A stretch of DNA of 64,000 bases from the NCBI RefSeq assembly GCF_005116735.1, contig NZ_SWDB01000001.1, forward strand, positions 40,092 through 104,091, written 5' to 3'. Under the pieces are notes generated by a model. The model searched no databases. It saw only the letters and a list, made by a program, of their open reading frames with translations, and was not told the origin of the DNA. The DNA comes from Thalassotalea mangrovi (lineage in GTDB: Bacteria > Pseudomonadota > Gammaproteobacteria > Enterobacterales > Alteromonadaceae). This document shows, piece by piece, positions 1 to 8,070 of this stretch (position 1 is the stretch's first letter; the number at the start of each line of letters is the position of its first letter). Position numbers and translations under genes: made by a program.

Positions 1-270
1 ATCTATGACTTCTTTTGCCAGGGGAATGTCTTGAGTAATCACCAAATCCCCCGTCTGCACTCTGCGGACAATTTCATTATCTGCCACATCAAATCCACTA
101 CTTACCTGAATAAACTGGATATACCTTGACGGCGGCACTCGCATCGGGTGATTCGCGAGTAATTTCGTGGGCGTATGGGTTCTATCGGCCGCTTTAAACA
201 GTATTTCTTTTATCGCTACTGGACAGGCATCAGCATCTACCCAAATTGTCACTTGTGTATCAGAGTTCAT
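1..270 (-). CDS. YaiI/YqxD family (DUF188) protein, 3' part missing
   Basis: The first 90 residues of a protein that runs off the left edge of the window, so its C-terminus is absent. The start codon is ATG at 268-270. The fragment shows the family hallmark WVDADACPV at residues 10-18, followed by VKE/IKE-type helix residues and a TKLLANHP stretch. This matches the YaiI/YqxD (DUF188) family, which is related to PIN-like nuclease folds but whose biochemical role is not settled. It is read in the same direction as the CAP-domain gene 14 bases upstream (285-890), so the two may be co-transcribed. Family assignment is confident; function is not. Confidence 0.85.
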   Translation of the reverse strand, partial: MNSDTQVTIWVDADACPVAIKEILFKAADRTHTPTKLLANHPMRVPPSRYIQFIQVSSGFDVADNEIVRRVQTGDLVITQDIPLAKEVID

Positions 271-284
271 CGCAGGGCCCTTTG

Positions 285-890
285 TTATTTGTCCGTTTTT
301 AATACCGACTCAAACATGGATTTGTTTGGAATTTGATCGCTGGTAAATTCCGTTTTTTGGTTTGCCCGGTGTCCTTTACTGACATAAACAACCCAATATT
401 GAACATGCGGTGCGTTTTTATCCCGAAAAAAACCAACACCGATCTCATCTTGTTCCCGATAAAACGTTAGTTCGCCCAGTAGGTGCTGGCGATGAGCCGT
501 TGACTGTTTAAATGCGCGCCAGACTTCCTCGGCAGAATGGTAACCACCGGCGATGGCTTCAACCTGATTGCTCATCATGCCACCATAATAGTCAGGCAAT
601 TGGTAGCCACCATTTCGTAAATGCGAGTTCGGGCTACCATTTAAATTTTGCATTACCAGTCCATGTTCGGCCATGACTTTGGCTTTTTCCAGAGCGAGTT
701 GGGTGAGCAGAGCATTACAGCGAAGTTCGGAACGCTGTTGTTGTGGATCGGCTTTTATCAGGGTGACTAATGTCTGTGCTTCTTCGACATTACCACAATG
801 CTGTTCTGAGGTTGCTGACTGGTCAGCAGCAAATGCCAGGCTACAGCAGGCAATGGTTGAGATGACAGCAAAAATAATGGTCTTTGTCAT
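285..890 (-). CDS. Secreted CAP (SCP/PR1-like) domain protein
   Basis: A 201-residue protein from the ATG at 890; the frame stays open to another start at 923, but the 890 start puts a clean signal peptide at the N-terminus (residues 1-21, ending AFA). The mature part resembles bacterial CAP/SCP domains: an N-terminal helix with [13 protein letters not shown], a HLRNGGY stretch, an [17 protein letters not shown] helix and the closing strand [13 protein letters not shown] proteins are exported and of mixed, mostly unknown function. Two cysteines in the mature region (HCGN and RCNA) could form a periplasmic disulfide; this is inference. No obvious partner genes adjoin it, and specific function is unknown. 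Confidence 0.75.
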   Translation of the reverse strand: MTKTIIFAVISTIACCSLAFAADQSATSEQHCGNVEEAQTLVTLIKADPQQQRSELRCNALLTQLALEKAKVMAEHGLVMQNLNGSPNSHLRNGGYQLPDYYGGMMSNQVEAIAGGYHSAEEVWRAFKQSTAHRQHLLGELTFYREQDEIGVGFFRDKNAPHVQYWVVYVSKGHRANQKTEFTSDQIPNKSMFESVLKTDK

Positions 891-1043
891 GAGCGATACA
901 ATTGGAATCCGGTAATGAATCACTATTGCAACATATGCGATGGCGAATGGAAAGGAGGGGACTGATATTAAAGCAAAACAGTTAAGCCAGAACAGCAGGC
1001 ATTTTTACTGCCTGCCGAATACATTGTCATCCGGATTACCGGA

Positions 1044-1709
1044 CTAATAACTCGATAAGTTCAGGCCAAAGTAGTTAACCAGGGCGGCTAATAACACCCA
1101 TACCAAGATGCCGACCAAGCCATTTTTAAATCGCATGTCACTGGTATGCTCCGGCAGTGTCTTATGCTTTTTGCGGCCGGTGAAAATGGCTGCGATGACA
1201 TTGTCTCCCCGGATAACGTGCAATACGCCGGCAAGGGCGTGAACCGCAATCAAAATCAGTAGCACATCAAACAGGGTTTTATGCCAGGACACCATAAACG
1301 CTGCGACATCGTCACTGACTAAAGCATACAAAGGACCTTCACTAAAAACATCATCAGAGCTGAACAGGCCAGTAGTAAGCTGCAAGCCTAGTGTCAGCAA
1401 CAATGCCATCACCATATAAGCGCCCACAGGGTTATGACCAACATGGGGACGAGCAATGTCATTATTACGCCAGGCTTTGACTACCGTAACCGGGGATTTG
1501 ATAAAGTGACTAAACCGTGAAGTCTGACTACCAGCAAACCCCCAGAATATCCGAGTTAGCCAAAGGGCAAGCAGGGTAAATCCGGCAATAAAATGCCACT
1601 CAAACATACCTTCTTCACCCGTATACCAGAGCAAAGCCAGCAAAATAAGCTGGCTTAGATGGTACACCCGGGTAAAGCTATCCCAGATTTTTACCGTGTT
1701 GGCGGACAT
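1044..1709 (-). CDS. Cytochrome b561-type di-heme membrane protein
   Basis: A 221-residue integral membrane protein of the cytochrome b561 / NiFe-hydrogenase b-type subunit family (PF01292). Visible features are four hydrophobic segments and histidines placed to ligate b-type haem: H17 in the first segment (TRVYHLSQ), H39 in the second (FEWHFIAGF), H144 (VSWHKTLFDV) and H157 (AVHALAGVLH). Such proteins pass electrons between the quinone pool and soluble carriers in the inner membrane. It starts 3 bases after the stop of the cytochrome b562 gene (1713-2150), so the two form an operon and probably act together. The electron donor and acceptor cannot be read from sequence. Confidence 0.85.
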   Translation of the reverse strand: MSANTVKIWDSFTRVYHLSQLILLALLWYTGEEGMFEWHFIAGFTLLALWLTRIFWGFAGSQTSRFSHFIKSPVTVVKAWRNNDIARPHVGHNPVGAYMVMALLLTLGLQLTTGLFSSDDVFSEGPLYALVSDDVAAFMVSWHKTLFDVLLILIAVHALAGVLHVIRGDNVIAAIFTGRKKHKTLPEHTSDMRFKNGLVGILVWVLLAALVNYFGLNLSSY

Positions 1710-1712
1710 AAC

Positions 1713-2150
1713 TTAATCTTCGCAATCCATTTTATAGGCCTTGTGACCTTGTTTGCTGGCTTTGCCGATTTTTCCTAATGCCGCCTTGCGCTCGTCATCG
1801 TTGCTGGCTTTAGCAAGCTCTTCAACAGCCCCTTGTAAAAACAGCATGCCTTTTTGATATTTTTTAACATCCGCCTGTTGTTCGGTATTAAGGTCCTGGT
1901 TATCGGAAATCTGTAGCGGTACTAAATCGTCAGCTTTATCAATATTTGCCAGTAGCTCGGTAACAACCTGCTCCATTGCATCAGAGTCACCGGCTTTCAT
2001 TGCTTTTTTATAGGCTTTCATATTGTCTTTCATATCACCCATGACTTCGGCAAGGTCGGTTTTGCCACACATTGGATGAACATCATTGGCCATGGTTTGC
2101 GAAGAAAAGGCAATGGTACACAACAGGCTGGAGATTAATAACTTTTTCAT
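1713..2150 (-). CDS. cybC: Periplasmic cytochrome b562 family protein
   Basis: A 145-residue exported protein with a signal peptide (about residues 1-21, ending TMA). The mature part is a four-helix bundle of the cytochrome b562 family. The expected axial ligands are present: a methionine in the first helix (DLAEVMGDMKDNM) and a histidine in the last (KQGHKAYK). Unlike E. coli b562, the mature protein has a cysteine near each end (MCGK and KMDCED), which could close a disulfide; this is inference. It leads the two-gene operon with the b561-type membrane cytochrome. Family assignment is good; haem content and redox partner are untested. Confidence 0.8.
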   Translation of the reverse strand: MKKLLISSLLCTIAFSSQTMANDVHPMCGKTDLAEVMGDMKDNMKAYKKAMKAGDSDAMEQVVTELLANIDKADDLVPLQISDNQDLNTEQQADVKKYQKGMLFLQGAVEELAKASNDDERKAALGKIGKASKQGHKAYKMDCED

Positions 2151-2433
2151 ATTTAGTTCTCATTTATCATAGAAATACGGGTTGCAGAGCAATTTTATAC
2201 AGGGCATTGTAGTTATGTTCAATCTTATTCACCGGTTATATCCGTCGCTTTAACCCTAAACAAGCGTATTTACAAATTTATAAAGTCGGTTGATGGTATG
2301 ACAAAGTTAGGTGATAGCATTGGTATAAGATATACTGTTGAAAAGTTTTCCTTTGCAGACCGCTAGTTGTGACACTTTTTTGCCAGTTGCTGCCGGCGCG
2401 CTGTTCTCAACCTGGATAGGACATTCGGATAAC

Positions 2434-4824
2434 GTGAAATCCAAAGATCCCCATTTTAGCCGCGAGGCACAAAAGTACGACAAGCCTATCGCCAGTCGTG
2501 AGTTTCTGCTGTCGTTAATCGAAGAAAAAGGCTATCCCCTGACGTTTGCGCAGATTTGCAAAATTCTGGCTTATAAGGATGAGAATCAAAAGATAGCCCT
2601 AAAGCGTCGCCTGCGGGCGATGGAAAATGCCGGTCAGCTGGTTTTTACCAAGTTTAAGCAGTATGCCAAAGCCAGCGAGGCGACCATTATTACCGGTGAG
2701 ATCATAGGTCATCGTGATGGCTTTGGATTTTTAAAGCCTGATAAAGGCGATAAAGACCTGTTTATACCGTTTCATGAAATGCGCAATGTGATTCATGGCG
2801 ATATTGTCGAAGCGCGAGTGGTTGAAAGTGCCGATGGCAAAGGCAAACAGGAAGTGAAAATCCTCGATGTAATCGTACCGCGTAAAGACGGTATTATTGG
2901 TCGGCTTTTTGTTGAAAATCATACGCTGGTGGTGGTGCCGGAGGATGCCCGTATAACCCATGAAATCATCATTCCCCAGGACAAGCGCGATGCTGCCCGC
3001 CATGGACAAATGGTCATCGTGGAATTATTACAACGACCATCGAAACGTTCGTCCGCGATTGGCACAATCACCGAAGTACTGGGCGATCATATGGCACCGG
3101 GGATGGAAATTCAGGTAGCGATTCATCAGCACGATTTACCCCATACCTGGAGCGATGAGTTGCTGGAAGAGATTGCAACGCTAAGTGAAGAAGTGCCAGA
3201 GTCTGCGAAGCAGGGAAGGGTCGATTTACGGCAGTTGCCGTTAGTTACCATTGATGGTGAAGATGCCCGGGATTTTGATGACGCGGTATATTGTCAGCCG
3301 AAAAAATCCGGTGGCTGGCGCTTGTGGGTTGCCATTGCTGATGTCAGTTATTATGTGCGTCCTGGAACAGCACTCGATGGCGAGGCGATTAAGCGCGGCA
3401 ATTCTGTGTATTTTCCCGAACAGGTCATCCCGATGTTGCCAGAGGTGCTGTCTAATGGCTTGTGTTCATTAAATCCTGATGTTGATCGCCTGTGTATGGT
3501 TGCGGAAATGACCGTAAGTGCGCAAGGGAAGTTGTCCGGAGCGAAATTTTATCCGGCGTTGATGCGTTCGCACGCTCGATTCACCTACACCAAAGTCGCC
3601 GCTATCCTTGATGGCGACAAGGAACTGCGTGAGCAGTATCAGCAACGAATTCAAGATTTAGAAAACCTGCACCAACTTTATCATGCCCTGGTGCATGCCC
3701 GTCGAAACCGCGGTGCGATTGAATTTGAAACGGAAGAAGTGCGTTTTATCTTTAATGCCAATCGAAAGATTGAATCGGTGGAACCGCTGGTCCGCAACGA
3801 CGCCCACAAAATCATCGAAGAGTGCATGATCCTGGCAAATGTTGCCACCGCCAAATTTATCGAGAAACATCAAAAACCGGGTTTATTTCGGGTTCATGAC
3901 AAGCCGAATGAAGAGAAATACGGCAATTTGCTGACCTACCTGAATGAGCTCGGCATGAACCTGGAAAAAAAGAAGGACCCGGAACCTGCGGATTTTGGCG
4001 ATATCATTGACAAAATCAGCGAACGTCCGGATCAGGAACTGATCCAGACCATGCTATTACGTTCGATGAAGCAGGCGATTTATCAGGCGGAAAATATCGG
4101 CCATTTTGGCCTGGCATTGCCATCTTATGCGCACTTTACGTCGCCGATCCGCCGTTACCCCGACCTGGTTGTTCACCGGGTGATAAAATCAATCCTTGAG
4201 CAACAACAGGCGGATAAAGTTAATGCAGGTTTTTATGAATATGACCTGGGTGAGGTGACTGAACTCGGCGAACATTGTTCGATGACGGAGCGCCGGGCCG
4301 ATGAAGCGACCCGGGAAGTCGCCGATTGGTTGAAATGTGAATTCATGCAGGATCACGTTGGTGATAGTTTTATGGGGGTGATCGCCACAGTAACGAATTT
4401 TGGTATGTTTGTGCGCTTGCAGGATTTTCATATCGAAGGGTTGGTGCATATCAGTTCGCTCGGCCAGGATTTCTTCCGTCATGATGAGGTGCGGATGTGC
4501 CTGATTGGTGAAAACAGCCGGGTGAAATACCATGTTGGTGATATCCTTGAAGTTCAGGTCGCTGCGGTGAACCTGGATGAGAAGAAAATTGATTTAACCA
4601 TTAAAGACCCGGTTGTTGCCGGTAAAGGCGGTAAAGCTAAAGGATTGCGGCGTCGGACGAAATCGACTGCGTCTGTGCCCACCGAGGCTAAAACAGCAGT
4701 ATGTGTTAAATCGAAAAAGTCAGCTGCAGAGGCCAGCACAAAAGGGAAAAAAGGCAAAAAGGCCAGCGCCAAAAAGCGTAAGGGCCGGCCCGGGAAAAAT
4801 GCCCGTAAACGCAGCAGAACATAA
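2434..4824 (+). CDS. rnr: Ribonuclease R
   Basis: A 3'-5' exoribonuclease of the RNB family that degrades structured RNA and acts in RNA quality control. The GTG at 2434 gives 796 residues beginning at VKSKDPHFSREAQKY, which aligns with the start of E. coli RNase R; the frame is open back to a TTG at 2338, adding 32 residues with no family counterpart. In order: N-terminal helix-turn-helix and cold-shock domains (about 1-220), the RNB catalytic core with TIDGEDARDFDDAV near residue 272, the SYAHFTSPIRRYPDL motif, an S1 domain (about 648-725) and a lysine-rich tail. rlmB follows after a REP-like spacer. This rnr-rlmB order is also found in E. coli. Confidence 0.95.
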   Translation: MKSKDPHFSREAQKYDKPIASREFLLSLIEEKGYPLTFAQICKILAYKDENQKIALKRRLRAMENAGQLVFTKFKQYAKASEATIITGEIIGHRDGFGFLKPDKGDKDLFIPFHEMRNVIHGDIVEARVVESADGKGKQEVKILDVIVPRKDGIIGRLFVENHTLVVVPEDARITHEIIIPQDKRDAARHGQMVIVELLQRPSKRSSAIGTITEVLGDHMAPGMEIQVAIHQHDLPHTWSDELLEEIATLSEEVPESAKQGRVDLRQLPLVTIDGEDARDFDDAVYCQPKKSGGWRLWVAIADVSYYVRPGTALDGEAIKRGNSVYFPEQVIPMLPEVLSNGLCSLNPDVDRLCMVAEMTVSAQGKLSGAKFYPALMRSHARFTYTKVAAILDGDKELREQYQQRIQDLENLHQLYHALVHARRNRGAIEFETEEVRFIFNANRKIESVEPLVRNDAHKIIEECMILANVATAKFIEKHQKPGLFRVHDKPNEEKYGNLLTYLNELGMNLEKKKDPEPADFGDIIDKISERPDQELIQTMLLRSMKQAIYQAENIGHFGLALPSYAHFTSPIRRYPDLVVHRVIKSILEQQQADKVNAGFYEYDLGEVTELGEHCSMTERRADEATREVADWLKCEFMQDHVGDSFMGVIATVTNFGMFVRLQDFHIEGLVHISSLGQDFFRHDEVRMCLIGENSRVKYHVGDILEVQVAAVNLDEKKIDLTIKDPVVAGKGGKAKGLRRRTKSTASVPTEAKTAVCVKSKKSAAEASTKGKKGKKASAKKRKGRPGKNARKRSRT

Positions 4825-4827
4825 ATC

Positions 4828-4960
4828 AAGGGGTCAGAGTCGTTGATTTTATCGGGCAGCCAATTGGGGTCAGGTCTTGAATTTTGCAAAACTTGCACAA
4901 TTCAAGACCTGACCCCAATTACTCAATTTACAGACCTGCCCCCAATGACTGAACCCCATT
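4828..4960. repeat. REP-like composite palindrome between rnr and rlmB
   Basis: The spacer holds a perfect inverted repeat: 22-base arms at 4862-4883 and 4899-4920, each reading AATTGGGGTCAGGTCTTGAA outward-in, around a 15-base centre that itself contains TGCAA-AAC-TTGCA. It is preceded at 4828-4845 by a half-copy (AAGGGGTCAGAGTCGTTG) and followed by a degraded arm (CCTGCCCCCAATGACTGAAC) from 4932. The GGGGTCAG core recurs in the palindrome after rlmB. Such palindromes resemble REP elements mobilised by REP-associated tyrosine transposases; no such transposase gene lies in this window, so the mobilisation is inference. Confidence 0.75.
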
Positions 4961-4987
4961 CAGTGAAAAGGTAAAACAGTAAAAGTC

Positions 4988-5746
4988 ATGGCAAAACACG
5001 ACGAACTTGTCCTCGGTATTCACGCCGTAAACGCATTAATCAAACGAGCGCCAGAACGGTTTATCGAAATCTGGTTTCTGAAAGGGCGGGAAGATGAGCG
5101 CCTGTTACCAATCATCAACTTAGCGCGCAAGTACGGGGTATCTGTGCAGTTTGTGCATCGCAAAGCGCTGGATGAGAAAAGTCATGGTGAACAACACCAG
5201 GGGGTTATTGCCAGGGTAAAACCCGGAAAAACCTACTCCGAGAATGACCTTGATGGGATCATAGAAAGCGCGAAACAAGCCGGAAAGAATCCTTTTTTAT
5301 TAATCTTAGATGGCGTTACTGACCCGCATAATTTGGGCGCCTGTTTGCGCAATGCCGATGCAGCTGGTGTCGATGCTATTGTCGTCCCCAAAGATAATGC
5401 CGCACGTATCACGTCGACGGTACGCAAAGTCGCGGTTGGTGCGGCGGAAACCATTCCTTTGGTCCAGGTAACGAACCTTGCTCGTAGTATGAAAGCGATG
5501 CAGGAACTCGGTGTATGGCTGGTAGGCACCGCTGGCGAAGCGCAGCAATCCATTTATGATTGTAAGCTGACCGGTCCCATTGCCTTAGTGATGGGGGCGG
5601 AAGGTAAGGGGATGCGTCGCCTTACTCGAGAAACCTGTGATGAGCTGGTTAAACTGCCAATGGCTGGCGCTGTCTCTAGTTTAAATGTCAGCGTTGCCTG
5701 TGGCATCTGCCTGTTCGAAATCGTCCGACAAAACCTCGTACAATAG
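4988..5746 (+). CDS. rlmB: 23S rRNA (guanosine-2251-2'-O)-methyltransferase RlmB
   Basis: A 252-residue SPOUT-class (SpoU/TrmH) methyltransferase that 2'-O-methylates G2251 in the peptidyl-transferase P loop of 23S rRNA, using S-adenosylmethionine. The N-terminal 75 residues are the L30e-like RNA-binding domain beginning [12 protein letters not shown]. The knot domain carries motif 1 ([12 protein letters not shown], near residue 112), motif 2 ([14 protein letters not shown]) and motif 3 ([14 protein letters not shown]). Length is normal for the family. It sits downstream of rnr, and both sides of the gene are bordered by GGGGTCAG palindromes. Confidence 0.95.
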   Translation: MAKHDELVLGIHAVNALIKRAPERFIEIWFLKGREDERLLPIINLARKYGVSVQFVHRKALDEKSHGEQHQGVIARVKPGKTYSENDLDGIIESAKQAGKNPFLLILDGVTDPHNLGACLRNADAAGVDAIVVPKDNAARITSTVRKVAVGAAETIPLVQVTNLARSMKAMQELGVWLVGTAGEAQQSIYDCKLTGPIALVMGAEGKGMRRLTRETCDELVKLPMAGAVSSLNVSVACGICLFEIVRQNLVQ

Positions 5747-5759
5747 CCTGTTTTATTTT

Positions 5760-5806
5760 CAAGGGGTCAGAGTTGTTGAAACGTTTCAACAACTCTGACC
5801 CCCTTG
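5760..5806. repeat. REP-like palindrome downstream of rlmB
   Basis: A 47-base near-perfect palindrome centred on AAACGTTT at 5779-5786. The left arm (5760-5782) begins CAAGGGGTCAGAGTTG and the right arm (5783-5806) is its reverse complement except for one extra C. The outer AAGGGGTCAGAGT is the same as the half-copy at 4828, 14 bases after the rnr stop, so both belong to one family. It starts 14 bases after the rlmB stop. There is no T-tract, so it is not a standard intrinsic terminator, though it could protect the 3' end of the rlmB mRNA. Confidence 0.75.
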
Positions 5807-5939
5807 ATATTTATGGCACTAATTTAAATGCCTGGTCCCATTCCCTATTGTTCTATCTGTATGCTTTTATTGTGATTTTTTCTATTCCGGATACACTAAA
5901 GTTAACGACCTTTTAGCTAGGACATCTGAGGGATTGCGA

Positions 5940-6977
5940 ATGGCAAATATTATTATTTGTGCCGATGGGACCTGGAATCGACCTGAGGAAGATTTACAGA
6001 AAGATTTTCCTACCAATGTGTTGAAACTAGCGCGAGCCATCGCTCCGGGCGACGGAGATAACAAGCAGCATGTATTTTATGACTGGGGCCTGGGTTCTTA
6101 TCACAATTCAATGGGGGCCGGCGCTACGGGTGCCGGCATTCATAAAAATATTCTCGATGGCTATCGCTATATTGTGCAAAATTATGCCGAGGGCGATCAT
6201 ATTTATTTATTCGGATTTAGCCGCGGTGCATACACGGTTCGAGCCTTGAGTGGGCTGATCAATAACTGCGGAATTTTAAAACGCCAGTTTGCTAATAAAA
6301 TTGCCGAAGCCTGGCAAATTTATAAAAGCCCGGTCGCAAAAAATGCGCCCAAAGGCGAGCAGGCTAATTCATTTATTGCAAGCTTCTGTCACCCATCCAA
6401 TCATGTGCATTTTGTTGGTGTCTGGGATACGGTCGGAGCATTAGGTATTCCGTTCAGCTTTATGGGGCTGTTAGAAAGTCATGATGAATTTTATGATACT
6501 AAAATGGGGTCTAATATCAGCTTTGCCCGTCATGCCCTGGCTATTGATGAAAAACGCGAAGATTTTGAACCAACCGTGTGGGCGTCAAGACCGGGCGTTG
6601 ATCTTAAACAGGTCTGGTTTGCCGGAGTCCATTCCGATGTCGGTGGATCCTATGCACCGGAAAAAGATAGCGGTAAAGTAGCGGCAGATACGCCATTAGC
6701 CTGGATGCTCAAAGAGGCAGAGGCGACAGGCCTTAAACTCGAAACTCATATTTTTGATGAATTAACCGATGGTACACTGGCACCGATTCACCGCTCCCGC
6801 AAACATGTGTACCGGGTAAAGCGACCGTTAGACAGGCCACTAGTCATCGAAGAAAAGCCAACGTTGATTCATCCCAGTGTAAAGGTCCGGTATCAAAGTG
6901 ATAGTGGTTATCGACCGCCACAACTGCAAAAGCTTGTTGATGATCTGGGCTGGGACAACCTGGCCGTTGGCGAATAA
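5940..6977 (+). CDS. DUF2235 alpha/beta-hydrolase-like protein
   Basis: A 345-residue protein of the DUF2235 family (PF09994), which includes phospholipase effectors of type VI secretion (Tle1) and many uncharacterised proteins. It begins MANIIICADGTWNRP, and the putative nucleophile elbow is FGFSRGAY near residues 91-98, matching G-x-S-x-G; VGVWDTVGALG and FAGVHSDVGGSY follow, the last fitting the Asp/His parts of a catalytic triad. The ATG at 5940 has GAGGG seven bases upstream; an in-frame TTG at 5934 is less likely. No VgrG, Hcp, PAAR or immunity-type gene lies nearby, and no signal peptide is seen, so an effector role is not supported by context. Confidence 0.8.
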   Translation: MANIIICADGTWNRPEEDLQKDFPTNVLKLARAIAPGDGDNKQHVFYDWGLGSYHNSMGAGATGAGIHKNILDGYRYIVQNYAEGDHIYLFGFSRGAYTVRALSGLINNCGILKRQFANKIAEAWQIYKSPVAKNAPKGEQANSFIASFCHPSNHVHFVGVWDTVGALGIPFSFMGLLESHDEFYDTKMGSNISFARHALAIDEKREDFEPTVWASRPGVDLKQVWFAGVHSDVGGSYAPEKDSGKVAADTPLAWMLKEAEATGLKLETHIFDELTDGTLAPIHRSRKHVYRVKRPLDRPLVIEEKPTLIHPSVKVRYQSDSGYRPPQLQKLVDDLGWDNLAVGE

Positions 6978-7159
6978 AAAATTGTACCAGGCAAACCTGC
7001 GAAGATATTGGTTTAAATTATGTCGGTGTTTTCCAGGTAAGGTAACCGGTGTCCGTTTAGACAGTTTTACGCAAGCTTCAAGGTATTGTTCAAAATTGTA
7101 ACCCTGGAAGTTGATTGCTTGTTTAGCCAACTCCCGCGTGCTAACCTCCGCTTAACTGT

Positions 7160-7220
7160 TCATTCTCAGGGACGACCCTGGGAATTATTTAACTAGCGGG
7201 GACGACCCCATTTTAAGGTG
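7160..7220 (+). promoter_or_regulatory. Guanidine-II (mini-ykkC) riboswitch
   Basis: Two short hairpins with identical ACGA loops: CAGGG-ACGA-CCCTG at 7167-7180 and GGGG-ACGA-CCCC at 7198-7209, separated by 17 bases. This tandem arrangement of GC stems closed by ACGR loops is the signature of the guanidine-II (mini-ykkC) riboswitch. The ribosome-binding sequence AAGGTG (7215-7220) follows the second hairpin directly and the Gdx/SugE start codon is at 7226. In the known class, guanidinium binding makes the two loops pair with each other and frees the ribosome-binding site. The downstream guanidinium exporter is the classic target, which strengthens the call. Confidence 0.9.
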
Positions 7221-7225
7221 TCGTT

Positions 7226-7546
7226 ATGAACTGGTTAATTCTTATTTTGGCAGGATTACTTGAGGTATGTTGGGCTGTAGGCTTGAAGTATACCGAAGGT
7301 TTCACTAAACCTGCTCCTTCAATTGCTACTGTGGTCGCTATGGCCGCAAGTTTCTACCTGCTGAGCGTTGCCATGCGCACATTACCCCTGAGTATCGCTT
7401 ATACCGTCTGGGTAGGTATAGGCATGATTGGCGCGGTTATTTTTGGCGTCATTTTCTTAAAAGAGCCATTACCCATGGTTAAAGTTTTCAGCCTGCTACT
7501 GATTATTATCGGTATTTTGGGCCTGAAACTGTCATCGACTACATAA
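7226..7546 (+). CDS. sugE: SMR-family guanidinium exporter (Gdx/SugE)
   Basis: A 106-residue small multidrug resistance transporter with four transmembrane helices; it works as a dual-topology homodimer that exchanges guanidinium for protons. The essential glutamate is in GLLEVCWAVGLKYT (E13), and the Gdx/SugE subtype is marked by this sequence and by AYTVWVGIGMIGAVIFG in helix 3, rather than by EmrE-type residues. The preceding guanidine-II riboswitch fixes the physiological substrate as guanidinium with good confidence. It is apparently monocistronic: the next gene on this strand is rpsF, 520 bases downstream, with its own promoter. Confidence 0.93.
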   Translation: MNWLILILAGLLEVCWAVGLKYTEGFTKPAPSIATVVAMAASFYLLSVAMRTLPLSIAYTVWVGIGMIGAVIFGVIFLKEPLPMVKVFSLLLIIIGILGLKLSSTT

Positions 7547-7599
7547 CTATGATTGAACCTTGTCTGACTGCTATCGTTAACCAGGCAGGTAACGGCTCA

Positions 7600-7915
7600 A
7601 AAAATGTGGACGTTGAGTCCACTCATTCCTATCCGCTAACTTGAGCAAGTATATGTGATTTAGAAATAAGTCCCAGCCGCAAGGTTGGGACGACAGGCAG
7701 GACAGACTAATGCAAATGGCTTCACCAACGAAAGCTTTCTGTGTGTGAGCGAGCAAATTAACAATGATAGCGAATAGCGCCCAAGTTGCATTCAGCTCTG
7801 AGTTAAGATTCCCTGTCGTGGCAGGGAAAGACTTAATTTTTGAGAGCAGTTTCTTCCACCTCCCTCTTCCTGCCGCGAAGCTTACCTCACCCGAAGTGAC
7901 GTTTTTTGTCACGTA
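7600..7915. other. Hairpin-rich intergenic region between sugE and rpsF
   Basis: The 524-base space between sugE and rpsF has no convincing gene. It holds four clear inverted repeats: 7606-7622 (GTGGAC/GTCCAC), 7671-7690 (an eight-pair stem closed by a GCAA tetraloop), 7809-7828 (TTCCCTG/CAGGGAA) and 7896-7912 (GTGAC/GTCAC). A minus-strand frame of 111 codons spans 7577-7912, but I recognise no family in it and its codons largely coincide with the hairpins. It may be a dispersed intergenic repeat or a structured RNA; neither can be decided from one copy. Positions 7547-7599 and 7916-7948 show nothing further. Confidence 0.4.
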
Positions 7916-7948
7916 CCCTGAGCATTTTATGTCCTTTCCAGTTTCTGC

Positions 7949-7977
7949 TTGCTAAAGCTGTCTATTTTCCCTACAAT
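7949..7977 (+). promoter_or_regulatory. Sigma-70 promoter of the rpsF operon
   Basis: A -35 hexamer TTGCTA (7949-7954) and a -10 hexamer TACAAT (7972-7977) are separated by 17 bases and followed by ACGCGACC, a GC-rich discriminator as expected for a growth-rate- and ppGpp-controlled ribosomal promoter. The transcript would have a leader of about 85 bases before the rpsF start at 8071. Confidence 0.6.
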
Positions 7978-8029
7978 ACGCGACCTTAATTCAGCCTTAT
8001 TATTTTGTTCCTTGCCTTTATACTGGTGA

Positions 8030-8070
8030 TGGCTGAGCCAGCAAGAGGCTACAACCGTAAGGAGCTCGTA
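8030..8070 (+). promoter_or_regulatory. Candidate S6:S18 autoregulatory leader site
   Basis: The leader just before rpsF contains an AGCC-AGCAAGA-GGCT hairpin followed by ACAACCGTAAGGAG (8052-8064), in which a CCG triplet abuts the ribosome-binding site. In many bacteria a stem-loop with an unpaired CCG in the rpsF leader is bound by the S6:S18 complex and represses translation. The match is by eye only and the fold has not been computed. Confidence 0.35.

Noticed and set aside
5940-6977. Type VI secretion effector locus
   Set aside because: The DUF2235 fold is shared with Tle1 effectors but there is no VgrG, PAAR, Hcp, adaptor or immunity gene nearby.
6840-7130. Minus-strand open frame of 96 codons overlapping the DUF2235 gene end
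   Set aside because: More than a third is antisense to the DUF2235 gene, no ribosome-binding site stands out and no family is recognised, though its N-terminal half reads somewhat protein-like.
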